The notes under the pieces were generated by a model, which made no database searches, was not told the origin of the DNA, and was given only the letters and a program-made list of their open reading frames with translations. A stretch of 64,000 nucleotides of DNA from Paraburkholderia sp041321145. Its GTDB lineage: Bacteria > Pseudomonadota > Gammaproteobacteria > Burkholderiales > Burkholderiaceae. Shown here one piece after another: positions 27,974-36,680 of the stretch. How positions within the stretch are numbered: position 1 is the stretch's first letter; the number at the start of each line of letters is the position of its first letter. The position numbers and the translations under genes were made by a program. The stretch covers positions 62,001-126,000 of the forward strand of contig NZ_JBGGWA010000011.1 in assembly GCF_041321145.1 (NCBI RefSeq), given 5' to 3'.

Positions 27974-27997
27974 GCGGGCGGCCGTGATGCCGCCCGC
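27974..27997 (+). terminator. Hairpin after hydA
   Basis: Perfect 9-bp stem GCGGGCGGC/GCCGCCCGC with a 6-base loop, 16 bp past the hydA stop; only a weak T-rich stretch (CCCCGTTTTC) follows nearby. Confidence 0.6.
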
Positions 27998-28193
27998 TTG
28001 CCCCGTTTTCAATGCCGCGCGGTTGCAGCGGCGACACCCCTCCCGCGTTTTCCCCGATGGCGTGCGGCATGTGTTCCGTGTTGCGATGCATGCCGCGTCT
28101 GTCATATCTGTTGTAGAGTCGAATTCCGTGTTGAATGAGATGTCCTGGCTGTCCACTTAGCACGCAAGCGCATATTGATCGGAAACCTGATCC

Positions 28194-28223
28194 TTTGTAA
28201 AAAGGCAGACCGTTTGCTACAGT
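28194..28223 (+). promoter_or_regulatory. Candidate promoter of ABC importer operon
   Basis: TTTGTA, 18-bp spacer, TACAGT, about 87 bp before the solute-binding protein start. Moderate match to sigma-70; inferred by eye. Confidence 0.35.
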
Positions 28224-28309
28224 CCGCCCACTCTGCCGACCCTGACAGCCGGCGGAATGCCGTACACAAGCCCACTCACCCGACGTAGCAAACTTTACGG
28301 AGCCACCTG

Positions 28310-29092
28310 ATGAAGTCGATTCGTTCCATTCTGCTTATCGCGCTGCTGCAAGCGGTAACCGTCAGCTCGGCATTCGCCGCCGACGAACTCGCACAAATCA
28401 AAGCCGCCGGCGTGTTCAAGATCGGCACTGAGGGCACCTATGCGCCTTTCACGTTTCACGATGCATCCGACAAGCTGACGGGCTTCGACGTCGAGATCGG
28501 CACGGCGATCGCGCAACGCCTGGGCGTCAAGCCGCAATTCGTCGAAGGCAAGTGGGACGGTCTGATCGCGGGTCTCGACGTGAATCGTTACGATGCGGTG
28601 ATCAATGAAGTCGCCGTCACCGACGCACGCAAAGCCAAATACGATTTTTCCGACCCGTACATTACATCGCACGCGGCGCTGATCGTGCGTTCGGATAACA
28701 CCACGATCAAGAATTTCGACGACCTGAAGGGCAAGAAGTCGGCCAACACGCTGACCAGCAATTTCGGCAAGATCGCCGCCGCGCACGGTGCGGAGGTGAT
28801 CCCTGTGCAGGGCTTCAATGAATCGATCGATCTGTTGACGTCTGGGCGCGTCGATGCGACCGTCAATGATTCGCTGTCGTTCCTCGACTTCAAGAAACAC
28901 AAGCCGGATGCGAAGGTGAAGATCGCTGCGCTCGATACTTCGTCGGACAGCAGCGACAAATCCGCGGTGCTGATCCGCAAGGGCAACCCGGAACTGCTGG
29001 CCGCAATCGATAAGGCGCTCGCCGACATCAAGAAAGACGGCACCTACGCGAAAATCTCGCAAAAGTACTTCGGTAAAGACGTTTCCAAATAA
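28310..29092 (+). CDS. Amino-acid (cystine-type) ABC transporter substrate-binding protein
   Basis: 260 residues. Signal peptide ending SSAFA-A, then family-3 solute-binding fold with VFKIGTEGTYAPFTFHD, LTGFDVEIGTAIAQRLG and WDGLIAGLDVNRYDAVINEV. Closest by pattern to FliY/TcyJ cystine-binding proteins. It should capture substrate in the periplasm and deliver it to the permease encoded 22 bp downstream. The three-gene order binding protein, permease, ATPase is complete. Substrate (cystine vs another polar amino acid) is inferred only. Confidence 0.9.
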   Translation: MKSIRSILLIALLQAVTVSSAFAADELAQIKAAGVFKIGTEGTYAPFTFHDASDKLTGFDVEIGTAIAQRLGVKPQFVEGKWDGLIAGLDVNRYDAVINEVAVTDARKAKYDFSDPYITSHAALIVRSDNTTIKNFDDLKGKKSANTLTSNFGKIAAAHGAEVIPVQGFNESIDLLTSGRVDATVNDSLSFLDFKKHKPDAKVKIAALDTSSDSSDKSAVLIRKGNPELLAAIDKALADIKKDGTYAKISQKYFGKDVSK

Positions 29093-29114
29093 GCGTCACG
29101 TGCGAGTCTGAATC

Positions 29115-29792
29115 ATGCCGGCATGGTTGCATTTGATGGTGCAGTCACTGTGGCCCCTGCTCTATGCGGGGCTCGTTTTCACCGTGCCGCTCACGCTGGC
29201 ATCGTTCGCGATTGGGATCGTGCTGGCGTTCATTGTCGCCCTGGTCCGGTTGTTCGGGCCAGCGTGGGCAGTGGCGATCGTGCGCTTCTACGTGTGGCTG
29301 TTTCGCGGCTCGCCGTTACTGGTGCAACTGTTCGTGATTTTCTACGGACTGCCGAACGTGGGCATCGTGCTCGATCCGTTGACAGCAGCGATTATCGGGT
29401 TTTCGTTGAATGTCGGCGCGTATAACTCGGAAGTGATACGCGGCGTGATCGAGTCGATCCCGAAGGGGCAGTGGGAAGCGGCGTATTCGATGGGCATGAC
29501 GCGTGCGCAGGCACTGCGCCGCGCCATCCTGCCGCAAGCGGCGCGCGTGGCGTTGCCGCCGCTGTCGAATTCGTTCATCGCGCTGGTGAAGGACACCTCG
29601 CTCGCTGCGGTATTGACGGTGCCCGAGGTGTTTCAGGCGGCACAACGGATCGCGTCGGTGACCTATGAACCGTTGATTCTCTATACCGAGGCGGCGCTCG
29701 TGTATCTGGTGTTCAGTTCGGTGTTGTCGTCCGCGCAAGTCAGGCTCGAACGCAAGTTTGGCCGTCACGCACTTTTCCAGGCGGGCAACTGA
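29115..29792 (+). CDS. Amino-acid ABC transporter permease (YecS/TcyL-like)
   Basis: 225 residues, about five membrane helices, HisMQ-type permease. The EAA loop is seen as EAAYSMGMTRAQALRRAILPQAARVALPP. A single permease implies a homodimer in the membrane. Its stop codon overlaps the ATPase start by one base (TGATG), indicating translational coupling. Confidence 0.92.
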   Translation: MPAWLHLMVQSLWPLLYAGLVFTVPLTLASFAIGIVLAFIVALVRLFGPAWAVAIVRFYVWLFRGSPLLVQLFVIFYGLPNVGIVLDPLTAAIIGFSLNVGAYNSEVIRGVIESIPKGQWEAAYSMGMTRAQALRRAILPQAARVALPPLSNSFIALVKDTSLAAVLTVPEVFQAAQRIASVTYEPLILYTEAALVYLVFSSVLSSAQVRLERKFGRHALFQAGN

Positions 29793-30559
29793 TGATCCGA
29801 CTGGAAAAAATCGACAAGTATTTCGGCGAGAATCGGGTGCTGAGTTCGGTGGACCTCCAACTCGCCTCGGGCAACGTCACTGCGCTGATCGGCCCATCGG
29901 GCAGCGGCAAAAGCACGCTCTTGCGCTGCGTGAATCTGCTGGAAATTCCTGAAGCCGGTTCACTCGAACTTGGCGACCAGCGCCTCGAATTCAGCCGCGA
30001 TCACAGACCTTCACGCGAAACGGTGCTGACGATTCGCCGCCGCACCGGCATGGTGTTCCAGAATTTCCAGTTGTTTCCGCATCTGACCGTGCGGCAGAAC
30101 GTGATGGAAGGCCTGCTGACCGTACTGAAGTGGGACAAGGAAAAAGCGCGAGCGCGTGCGGACGAATTGCTGGAGAAGGTCGGCATCGCGCACAAGGCGG
30201 ACGCATGGCCTTCGACGCTTTCCGGTGGACAACAGCAGCGCGTCGCGATTGCGCGAGCGTTGGCACCATCGCCGGAAGTGTTGCTGTGCGACGAACCCAC
30301 ATCGGCACTCGATCCCGGTCTTGCTGTGGAAGTGGTGGAAGTACTCAAACAACTCGCCACCGAGGGCATGACGATGCTGATGGCGACGCATGACTTGCGG
30401 CTTGCCGCGACGATTGCGCGAGACGTGGTGTTTCTGAATAACGGTGCGGTGGTAGAGGCGGGCCCGTCACGCGATATTTTCATGAATCCGCGCGAGCCGG
30501 AAACTGAGCGGTTCGTGTCGACGCTAACGCATAGCTTGCCGGACGCGTGGACAGAATAG
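29792..30559 (+). CDS. Amino-acid ABC transporter ATPase (YecC/TcyN-like)
   Basis: 255 residues. Walker A GPSGSGKST, Q-loop FQNFQLFPHLT, signature LSGGQQQRVAIARAL, Walker B VLLCDEPTSALDP, and switch His in TMLMATHDL. Powers the importer encoded by the two previous genes. Overlaps the permease stop by one base. Confidence 0.95.
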   Translation: MIRLEKIDKYFGENRVLSSVDLQLASGNVTALIGPSGSGKSTLLRCVNLLEIPEAGSLELGDQRLEFSRDHRPSRETVLTIRRRTGMVFQNFQLFPHLTVRQNVMEGLLTVLKWDKEKARARADELLEKVGIAHKADAWPSTLSGGQQQRVAIARALAPSPEVLLCDEPTSALDPGLAVEVVEVLKQLATEGMTMLMATHDLRLAATIARDVVFLNNGAVVEAGPSRDIFMNPREPETERFVSTLTHSLPDAWTE

Positions 30560-30623
30560 TGCGAACCAGAGAGAAGATCCGTCGGCGACAGAAGCAGGCA
30601 GCACGGCAGGCAAAGAAAAATAG

Positions 30624-30643
30624 GTCCCCCCGCACGGGGGGAC
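30624..30643 (-). terminator. Terminator of leuA
   Basis: Perfect 8-bp stem GTCCCCCC/GGGGGGAC with 4-base loop, followed on the minus strand by CTATTTTTCTTTG. It lies between two convergent genes, so it may serve the ABC operon too. Confidence 0.8.
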
Positions 30644-30686
30644 ACTAATAGACCACAAACAAATCAAGTAAACAGACCAAAAACCC

Positions 30687-32405
30687 TCAAACCACCACCC
30701 GCTCCGCGTCATCGCTGAAGGCAGCTTCAAAAAACCGCCCCTGAGCCTCGCCACTAACCCGTGCATAAGCCCGATTAACACCACTAATAACAGCCCGAAT
30801 AGAAGCAGTCACCAGATTGGCATCAATACCAACCCCAAACGCGCTCCCGGCCACATCAGCCCCGGCCATCTCAGCAACAGCCACCGCGCGAGCATCCGCG
30901 CCCTGAGCCAAAGCCCGCTCTTCATAGTGCTGAATCCGCACAGGCACCCCCAACGCGTGCATCAACGCATCAAGAGGACCATTACCTTCACCGCTCAGCA
31001 CGCGCCGCGAGCCATTAATCTCGACAGTGAGCTTGATATGTTCGCGACCCTCGCGCTCGGACAGGCTATACCCGACATAGTGAATCGGCGCGACGCTCCG
31101 CACATACTCCTGCTGGAACAATTCCCAGATCTGCGAAGGCGTAACTTCGTGACCGCTAGAATCGGTAAACCGCTGCACAGCAGAGCTGAAATCAACCTGC
31201 AGGCGCCGCGGCAACACCACCCCGTAGCTCTGCTCGAGCAGATAGGCAATCCCACCCTTGCCTGACTGGCTATTCACGCGAATCACCGAATCATAAGTAC
31301 GCCCGAGATCGCTCGGATCGATCGGCATATACGGCACTTCCCAGATCGCGTCCGGCTTCTGCACGGCAAAACCCTTCTTGATCGCATCCTGATGCGAGCC
31401 TGAGAAAGCGGTGAACACCAGATCGCCAACATAGGGATGACGCGGATGCACCGGCAACTGCGTGCATTCCTCGGCGGTACGCGCGACTTCATTGATATTC
31501 GAAAAGTCGAGTTCAGGATCGACGCCCTGGGTGTACAGATTCAAAGCCAGCGTGACGAGATCCACATTGCCGGTACGTTCGCCATTGCCGAACAAACATC
31601 CTTCGACACGATCCGCGCCCGCCATGACCGCCAGCTCCGCAGCAGCCACCGCAGTGCCCCGATCGTTATGCGGATGCACTGAAACGATCAAGGAATCGCG
31701 ACGTGCGAGATTGCGGTGCATCCACTCGATCTGGTCCGCGTAGACGTTCGGCGTGGCCATTTCGACGGTAGCAGGGAGGTTGACGATCGCTTTGTGTTCG
31801 GGCGTCGGTTGCCAGATGTCGAACACAGCGTCGCACACCTCCTTTGCGAATTCGAGTTCGGTGCCGCTGAACACTTCCGGGCTGTATTGCAGCGTGAAGT
31901 GGGTTTGCGGCGAAGCATCGGCGAGACGCTTCATCGTGCGCGCGGCATTTTGCGCGAGTTCTTTCACGCCGCTCTTTTCCAGCCCGAACACAATGCGGCG
32001 GAATTCCGGCGCAGTGGCGTTATACAGATGGACGATCGCGCGCGGCGCGCCACGCAAGGATTCGAAGGTGCGTTCGATCAGGTCGTCGCGAGCCTGCGTC
32101 AACACTTCGATCGTGACGTCGTCGGGGATATGGCCGCCTTCGATCAGCTCACGCACGAAATTGAAGTCGGTCTGCGATGCGGACGGAAACGCGACTTCGA
32201 TTTCCTTGAAACCGATCTGCACCAGCGTCTTGAACATGCGCATCTTGCGTTGCGCGTTCATCGGTTCGAACAGCGCCTGGTTGCCGTCGCGCAGGTCGGT
32301 GCTCATCCAGATCGGCGCGCGGGTGATGGTGCGCGACGGCCACTGGCGGTCCGTCAAATTGATGGGTTTGAACGAGCGGTATCGGGTAGCGGGGTTTTTC
32401 AACAT
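30687..32405 (-). CDS. leuA: 2-isopropylmalate synthase
   Basis: 572 residues from the ATG giving MLKNPATRYRSF, the usual start of the long (type 2) LeuA in this group; the frame is open 20 codons further upstream without a clear ribosome-binding site. Motifs: WMSTDLRDGNQALFEPM (metal and catalytic residues), HPHNDRGTAVAAAEL, VEGCLFGNGERTGNVDL and a C-terminal LeuA regulatory domain for leucine feedback. It condenses acetyl-CoA with 2-ketoisovalerate, the first committed step of leucine synthesis. A leucine-rich leader peptide and candidate terminator lie upstream, suggesting attenuation. Not in an operon here. Confidence 0.96.
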   Translation of the reverse strand: MLKNPATRYRSFKPINLTDRQWPSRTITRAPIWMSTDLRDGNQALFEPMNAQRKMRMFKTLVQIGFKEIEVAFPSASQTDFNFVRELIEGGHIPDDVTIEVLTQARDDLIERTFESLRGAPRAIVHLYNATAPEFRRIVFGLEKSGVKELAQNAARTMKRLADASPQTHFTLQYSPEVFSGTELEFAKEVCDAVFDIWQPTPEHKAIVNLPATVEMATPNVYADQIEWMHRNLARRDSLIVSVHPHNDRGTAVAAAELAVMAGADRVEGCLFGNGERTGNVDLVTLALNLYTQGVDPELDFSNINEVARTAEECTQLPVHPRHPYVGDLVFTAFSGSHQDAIKKGFAVQKPDAIWEVPYMPIDPSDLGRTYDSVIRVNSQSGKGGIAYLLEQSYGVVLPRRLQVDFSSAVQRFTDSSGHEVTPSQIWELFQQEYVRSVAPIHYVGYSLSEREGREHIKLTVEINGSRRVLSGEGNGPLDALMHALGVPVRIQHYEERALAQGADARAVAVAEMAGADVAGSAFGVGIDANLVTASIRAVISGVNRAYARVSGEAQGRFFEAAFSDDAERVVV

Positions 32406-32466
32406 TTTCATCATCCGTAGGTTCGACAAGCTGGGTGTCGACCGGACGACGAAAAGACAAAGCATG

Positions 32467-32488
32467 GCCGCCGGTCGAAAACCGGGGC
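32467..32488 (-). terminator. Candidate leuA attenuator hairpin
   Basis: On the minus strand the segment can form GCC(C)CGGT-TTTCG-ACCG(G)CGGC, followed by a T-rich tract (TTTGTCTTTT), between the leader peptide and leuA. A second CCGGTCG some 25 bases later can compete for the same CGACCGG arm, giving alternative folds. Folding done by eye; function inferred. Confidence 0.5.
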
Positions 32489-32528
32489 TGGGTCAGTTAC
32501 TGGGGAATTGAGCGGTGCTTCGTGTGAT

Positions 32529-32609
32529 TCAGATGGAAGCGCGCAGCAGCAGACCTAGCCCGGTAGAGCGGACTAGTAGTAGCGATAGGATGGTCTGGGC
32601 GCGGTACAT
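32529..32609 (-). CDS. leuL: Leucine leader peptide of leuA (attenuator)
   Basis: A 26-residue open frame ending about 125 bp before leuA on the same strand. It contains eight leucine codons: five CTA, three of them consecutive, and three consecutive CTG. CTA is the rarest Leu codon in such a high-GC genome. Ribosome stalling at these codons when charged tRNA-Leu is scarce would alter folding of the downstream hairpins, as in enterobacterial leuL. No strong Shine-Dalgarno sequence is visible. The composition and position make chance unlikely, but expression is unproven. Confidence 0.75.
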   Translation of the reverse strand: MYRAQTILSLLLVRSTGLGLLLRASI

Positions 32610-32633
32610 AGGGCGCAATGGAAACACATTATT

Positions 32634-32656
32634 AGGACGGCGTCAAGGGCCGTCCT
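32634..32656. repeat. Inverted repeat ahead of the leucine leader
   Basis: AGGACGGC/GCCGTCCT, 8-bp stem, 7-base loop, between the decayed methyltransferase and the leader peptide. It could end the upstream transcript; the adjacent TAATAAT on the minus strand is a plausible -10 for the leader transcript. Confidence 0.45.
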
Positions 32657-32659
32657 CAA

Positions 32660-33115
32660 TCAATGGGCCGGTTTCACGAACCGCAGTGTCATGCGATCCG
32701 ATTTGCCGATTGCCGCCTATTTCGCTCGATCGACCTCGCCGCCTTTGTACGTGGGCGGCAGCGACCAGACGCCGTTCGGATGGTTTTTCGTGTCGCGCGG
32801 ATTGCTGTTCACCTCGCTCTCGCCGAGCAAGTCGAAACCCGCCGCCCGCGCGTGTTCGATAACATAGGCTTCGGTGACGTAGCCTGTCTCGATGGTCTGT
32901 TGCAAGGAGGTGCCTGGCGCCGCGCGATGCTCCTCGACGCCGAGGATGCCGCCCGGTTTGAGTGCCGCGAAAAGGCGCGCAGATTCGCGTCGATCTGGCC
33001 GTCCTTGATCCAGTTATGAGTATTACGGAAGGTCAGCACCCGGTCGATGCTGCTGTCGGCCGGAAAGCCGCTGAACTGGTCCGCTCGTCGGACGATTCGA
33101 TGGCCCGACACGCGG
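32660..33115 (-). pseudogene. Decayed SAM-dependent methyltransferase
   Basis: Minus-strand remnant of a class I methyltransferase. One frame gives DRVLTFRNTHNWIKDGQID and NLRAF; a frameshift at about 32963 leads to the frame reading ALKPGGILGVEEHRA and GYVTEAYVIEHARAAGF, GVWSLPPTYK, ending at an in-frame TAG (32717-32719) where the family has Tyr; the family C-terminus (SDRMTLRFVKP) is still readable beyond it. The N-terminal half (SAM motif I) is missing. So at least one frameshift, one nonsense change and a 5' truncation. Confidence 0.8.
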
Positions 33116-33136
33116 GTCGATGGTTCGATGTGACGC

Positions 33137-33772
33137 TCAGATGCCGAACACGATCCGCAACGTATCGTTCTGCACGATCACCGAGACGCCGATCACCAGC
33201 AGGATCAATGGCAGCAGCGCGGTGCCGTAACGCCGGATCGGCGCGCCCAGCAACGGATGCTCCACCAGCCACACCGCGCCTGCACACCACAGCCCGATCA
33301 TCGCGACGAACACCAGCGAGATGAACATGCCCTCGCCGTGCGAATGACTCGCGTACAACGGCACGTAGACGGCGAGATTGTCCGAGCCGTTGGCGACCGC
33401 CACGCACGCGACCGTCCACCATGACGAGCCGCCATCAGCTCGGGTCGGCATGGGCGGCGCATTGGCGCGCTCCGCAGCGTGAGCCTCTTCCGCCCAATCC
33501 GCGCTGCCGGGGCGAAAGCGTGTCCACGCTTTGCTCAGGCCCACGCCGATCGGCAAGATGCCGAGCAAACCGACATAACCGGTGGGCAGGCGCGTCAGCA
33601 ACGCGGCGAGCAGAATCGATCCCACAATCAAGGTCAGCGAACCGGCAAATTGCCCGGCGATCACGCGACGCCGATGCCTGCCGTTCTCCGCAAGGAAGGC
33701 GAGCAGCACGAACAGGTTGTCGATATTGGTGGCCGCGTAAGCCGCGACGGCGAGCAGGGCAAGGCTGAACAT
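33137..33772 (-). CDS. CadD-family cadmium resistance transporter
   Basis: 211 residues, about five or six hydrophobic segments. The N-terminus (AAYAATNIDNLFVLLAFLAE) and VANGSDNLAVYVPLYA contain the two conserved N-x-D-N motifs of the CadD/LysE-like exporter family. A His/Glu-containing stretch (ASHSHGEGM) lies in an extracytoplasmic loop. Likely exports Cd2+ or a related cation or amine. No metal-responsive regulator adjoins. The decayed methyltransferase begins immediately downstream. Confidence 0.85.
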   Translation of the reverse strand: MFSLALLAVAAYAATNIDNLFVLLAFLAENGRHRRRVIAGQFAGSLTLIVGSILLAALLTRLPTGYVGLLGILPIGVGLSKAWTRFRPGSADWAEEAHAAERANAPPMPTRADGGSSWWTVACVAVANGSDNLAVYVPLYASHSHGEGMFISLVFVAMIGLWCAGAVWLVEHPLLGAPIRRYGTALLPLILLVIGVSVIVQNDTLRIVFGI

Positions 33773-34048
33773 GCGGGAATGCCGGTTGATGCACAGTGGG
33801 GAAACGGATCTGCACCCATGAAGGCGGACCCATTGAAAGAGGCCGTGGCGCGCCGGAGGCCTGGCGGCCGGTCAACACGATGCCGATGCGAGGCGTTGCA
33901 GTCAAGCTGTCGCTTTGTCGTGGGCGACGTTTGCACGCTGTGATTTTCGCTCTTCGTCATGCGGTGCGAAGCCGCCCCGCTGCCGGCCCGGTGCTCATCC
34001 GCCAGCCCGTAAGCTACAATTGCCGACGGCTTGAAAAACGGAACATCA

Positions 34049-34642
34049 ATGAAGATTCGGATTCTCTCTATCGCCTGCGTCACGACCGCTGCCACGCTGC
34101 TGGCGGCCTGCACGGCCGTCTACAAGAACTCGGATGCATGCGAGCAGTTGATGCGAAGCAAGCTGGCTGAAACGTCGTCGGATACGCTGAAGATCGCGCA
34201 TACGGGCGCCGGTATCGACGGCTCGCGGGTGGTCGTCGAAGGATCGATCGAGCATGTGGTGACGGCTTCGGAGGTTGCGGCCGCCTCGGCGGCATCCGAG
34301 GCCGCTTCCGCCGCACAAGTGGCGAATGGGCCTCGCACAGCGTCAGGCGTGCGCGCGGCGTCGGCTGTGCGCGCGGCATCTGCGGCATCTGTGGCATCCG
34401 CAGGTTCCGCTGCCTCCGGCGTGACAGCCCCGTCAACTTCGGGTGCTACGACTGCTTCGGCGAGCCTCGCCGCGTCCGGGACCGACGCAGCCTCCCTCAA
34501 GTCCGCAAAGCCGAAGAAAATCACCACGGCGGCTGCCGCCGAGTGCACGTTCCACGGTTCCGCGCTGGACGTATTCAGCTGGTTGGCACCGGAGAAGCTC
34601 GCCGCGCCGGCCGATGACGCTGCTAGCGAAGCCACCGAGTAG
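34049..34642 (+). CDS. Ala/Ser-rich lipoprotein
   Basis: 197 residues. Signal peptide (MKIRILSIACVTTAATLLAAC) with lipobox LAAC; lipidated Cys23 or thereabouts followed by Thr, predicting the outer membrane. A short N-terminal globular part has two Cys (DACEQLM and, far away, ECTFHG) that may form a disulfide; between them is a ~100-residue low-complexity AAS/ASA repeat region. No recognised domain. It is convergent with the downstream glycosyltransferase. Function unknown. Confidence 0.65.
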   Translation: MKIRILSIACVTTAATLLAACTAVYKNSDACEQLMRSKLAETSSDTLKIAHTGAGIDGSRVVVEGSIEHVVTASEVAAASAASEAASAAQVANGPRTASGVRAASAVRAASAASVASAGSAASGVTAPSTSGATTASASLAASGTDAASLKSAKPKKITTAAAAECTFHGSALDVFSWLAPEKLAAPADDAASEATE

Positions 34643-34699
34643 GGCCTCGCTTCCTCTTGGCGCGGGCGGTTCTCGTCTGCGCCAGATCAGCCGCACACC

Positions 34700-36571
34700 T
34701 CAAGCCGTCGCCTTCGCGTGGCGGTTTTTGTTTGTGCGCATCAGTTTCAGCACGCTTTCGCCGAACGCTTGTGGCCGTCCTTCGAAGCAGCGCTGCACCG
34801 CCTGCGTATCGATCAGGCGTTGCCGTAACGCGGCGCGCTCGTCATGCTGGTCGATCATTCGCACGGCCGCGAGGATGTAAGCCTCGACGCTGTCCGTGGT
34901 GGTCCACGACGGCATGCCCACGCGCTCGAATAGCGCGCCGTCGATCTGCTCGAACACTTCCTGGCCGCGTTTGCATACGCCGGGCAAGCCGAGCGTCAAC
35001 GCGTCGACGATACCGTTGGTGTTGCCGAACGGAAACGGGCTGAGAAACAGGTCGGATTGATTGACGCGCGCCAGATACGCGGCGTAATCGTGAAAGTCGT
35101 GCACGACGGCGTTCGGTACGGCACGTGCGATGACCGCGCGCAGACGGTTGAACGGCAGACCCGACGGCACACCGCTCATGAAGTGAAACTCAACGGGCGT
35201 CGCGGCACGCTCGCCGATTGCGCGGCAAGCATCGAGAAAGCTGGGATTGAGCTTCATCGCACTGGCGGTGATGACGACCTGAAGCGGCTCGCGCCGCGGC
35301 GGAATCTGCGCGACGATGTCGGGCAGCGCGATGGACGGGCGGTACGGTTGCCCGTCTTTCGGCAGCTTCATCAGGCGTTCGCTGAAGCAGGCCGGATCGC
35401 CGACATAATCTTCTTCGACGCTGATGTAGTCGATCTTGTCGGAATGCGTGGTGGCGGGATGGCCGAGCGCCGCAATCTGCAACGGCGCGATGCGCAGGTT
35501 GGACAGGAACACCGTGAGCACGAACATCCCGACGCTCGGCATGTACAACACGTCCGGCTGCTCGGCCTCGGCGAAGTCGCGAATCGTTTTCAGGCACTCC
35601 CCGATATAGTCCGGCTGCTCCAGTTCGATGAAGCGGTCGAAGACGTCCCGCCCGATTTCGTCAACGGCGTAACCGAAGCCGAAGCCCACTACCTCGAAAT
35701 GCTCACGCGCGGCTTCAAGCGTGCGGGAGTGCGTGCGGTAGATCGAATGGGCGCCGCTGAACCATTCGAGCACGACCACCATCAGCGGCTTCTTGCCGCG
35801 CCGCGGCTTATCCTTGGCAGGCGCGCGCTGCGGCGCGGGCAGATCGGTCAAGCCCAACTGGCCCAGTTTGCGGCGCACCAGCGCGTTGATGTCCTGTTTG
35901 ATCGCATGCCGCCGGGGCGTGTCGGCATAGCTGCAGAACATATACGCGTTGTGCAGCAGGGCCGAGGGCAGGTCGTCCAGGTTGTCGATCTGCTGCAGCC
36001 TGCCGGGCAGCCACTCCAGCAGCGCCTCGCGCTTGAGGTGCGCGCTCGCGCTGCCCTTGAAAATCGGCGCCAGCAATACGAGGGCGAGACAGGCGGCGAT
36101 GGTTTTGTCGTATGCCCAGAGCGCGGCGAAGTCGAGTTCCAGTTCGGACTCGGTCGAATAGAGCACGCATAGCTTCTCGATGAAGCTGTCCCCCGGCAGA
36201 AACTGCGCATCCGCCGGGCCACGGGGATTCAGGTGACGGATCACGTGGTCCGCATTGCCCGACGCCGTGGCCGAGAACAGCATGCCGATCCATTCATGCA
36301 GCGTGAGAAACAATCTGAAGCACTCGGTGGGCGGCCGGAAATCCGGGGCGGCGAACAATGTCGATACCGCGCTCGTCAGGCGCGTGCAGAAACGCTGGCG
36401 TTGTTCTTCGGGAGACAGGCCGGACATGCCCGAGGCTTTGAAGCTGCCGTCCAGCTCGCCACGATTATGTTGAAGCAGCGCCAGCGCGGCGATGAGCTGG
36501 ACGGAGGCTTGTGCGTGCTGCTGCGTGTAGACGAGTTGCTCGAACTGGTCGAGCGAAAAGGTGACTTCCAT
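34700..36571 (-). CDS. HMW1C-like protein N-glycosyltransferase (GT41)
   Basis: 623 residues, nearly the length of Actinobacillus NGT (about 620). All-alpha N-terminal domain (~1-260), then GT-B fold. Shared signature stretches: HSIYRTHSRTLEAAREHF, LYMPSVGM, IAALGHPATTHSDKIDYI, RLMKLPKDGQPY, SAMKLNPSF (donor-binding Lys) and FLSPFPFGNTNGIVDALTLG. Such enzymes sit in the cytosol and transfer glucose from UDP-Glc to Asn in N-x-S/T sequons, typically on adhesins before export. No adhesin or two-partner secretion gene adjoins. Upstream DNA is AT-richer than the surroundings and the ribosome-binding site is weak. Family assignment is strong; substrate unknown. Confidence 0.9.
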   Translation of the reverse strand: MEVTFSLDQFEQLVYTQQHAQASVQLIAALALLQHNRGELDGSFKASGMSGLSPEEQRQRFCTRLTSAVSTLFAAPDFRPPTECFRLFLTLHEWIGMLFSATASGNADHVIRHLNPRGPADAQFLPGDSFIEKLCVLYSTESELELDFAALWAYDKTIAACLALVLLAPIFKGSASAHLKREALLEWLPGRLQQIDNLDDLPSALLHNAYMFCSYADTPRRHAIKQDINALVRRKLGQLGLTDLPAPQRAPAKDKPRRGKKPLMVVVLEWFSGAHSIYRTHSRTLEAAREHFEVVGFGFGYAVDEIGRDVFDRFIELEQPDYIGECLKTIRDFAEAEQPDVLYMPSVGMFVLTVFLSNLRIAPLQIAALGHPATTHSDKIDYISVEEDYVGDPACFSERLMKLPKDGQPYRPSIALPDIVAQIPPRREPLQVVITASAMKLNPSFLDACRAIGERAATPVEFHFMSGVPSGLPFNRLRAVIARAVPNAVVHDFHDYAAYLARVNQSDLFLSPFPFGNTNGIVDALTLGLPGVCKRGQEVFEQIDGALFERVGMPSWTTTDSVEAYILAAVRMIDQHDERAALRQRLIDTQAVQRCFEGRPQAFGESVLKLMRTNKNRHAKATA

Positions 36572-36680
36572 CGTTTGACTATTGTTAGATATGCAGGACT
36601 AACGATATCGAGATGACGTTAGCCGGAAACGACGATTATTGCAGTCAGGACGTATCAAATAAGCGCGGGATGAGAATTTG

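Larger units (their letters stand above)
27959..28309. other. Intergenic region before ABC importer
   Basis: About 350 bp holding the hydA hairpin and a candidate promoter for the ABC importer; no gene was recognised in the rest. Confidence 0.6.

Noticed and set aside
32406..32465. Upstream start for leuA giving 20 extra residues
   Set aside because: The extension has no ribosome-binding site and would place coding sequence next to the candidate attenuator T-tract; MLKNPATRYRSF is the typical start.
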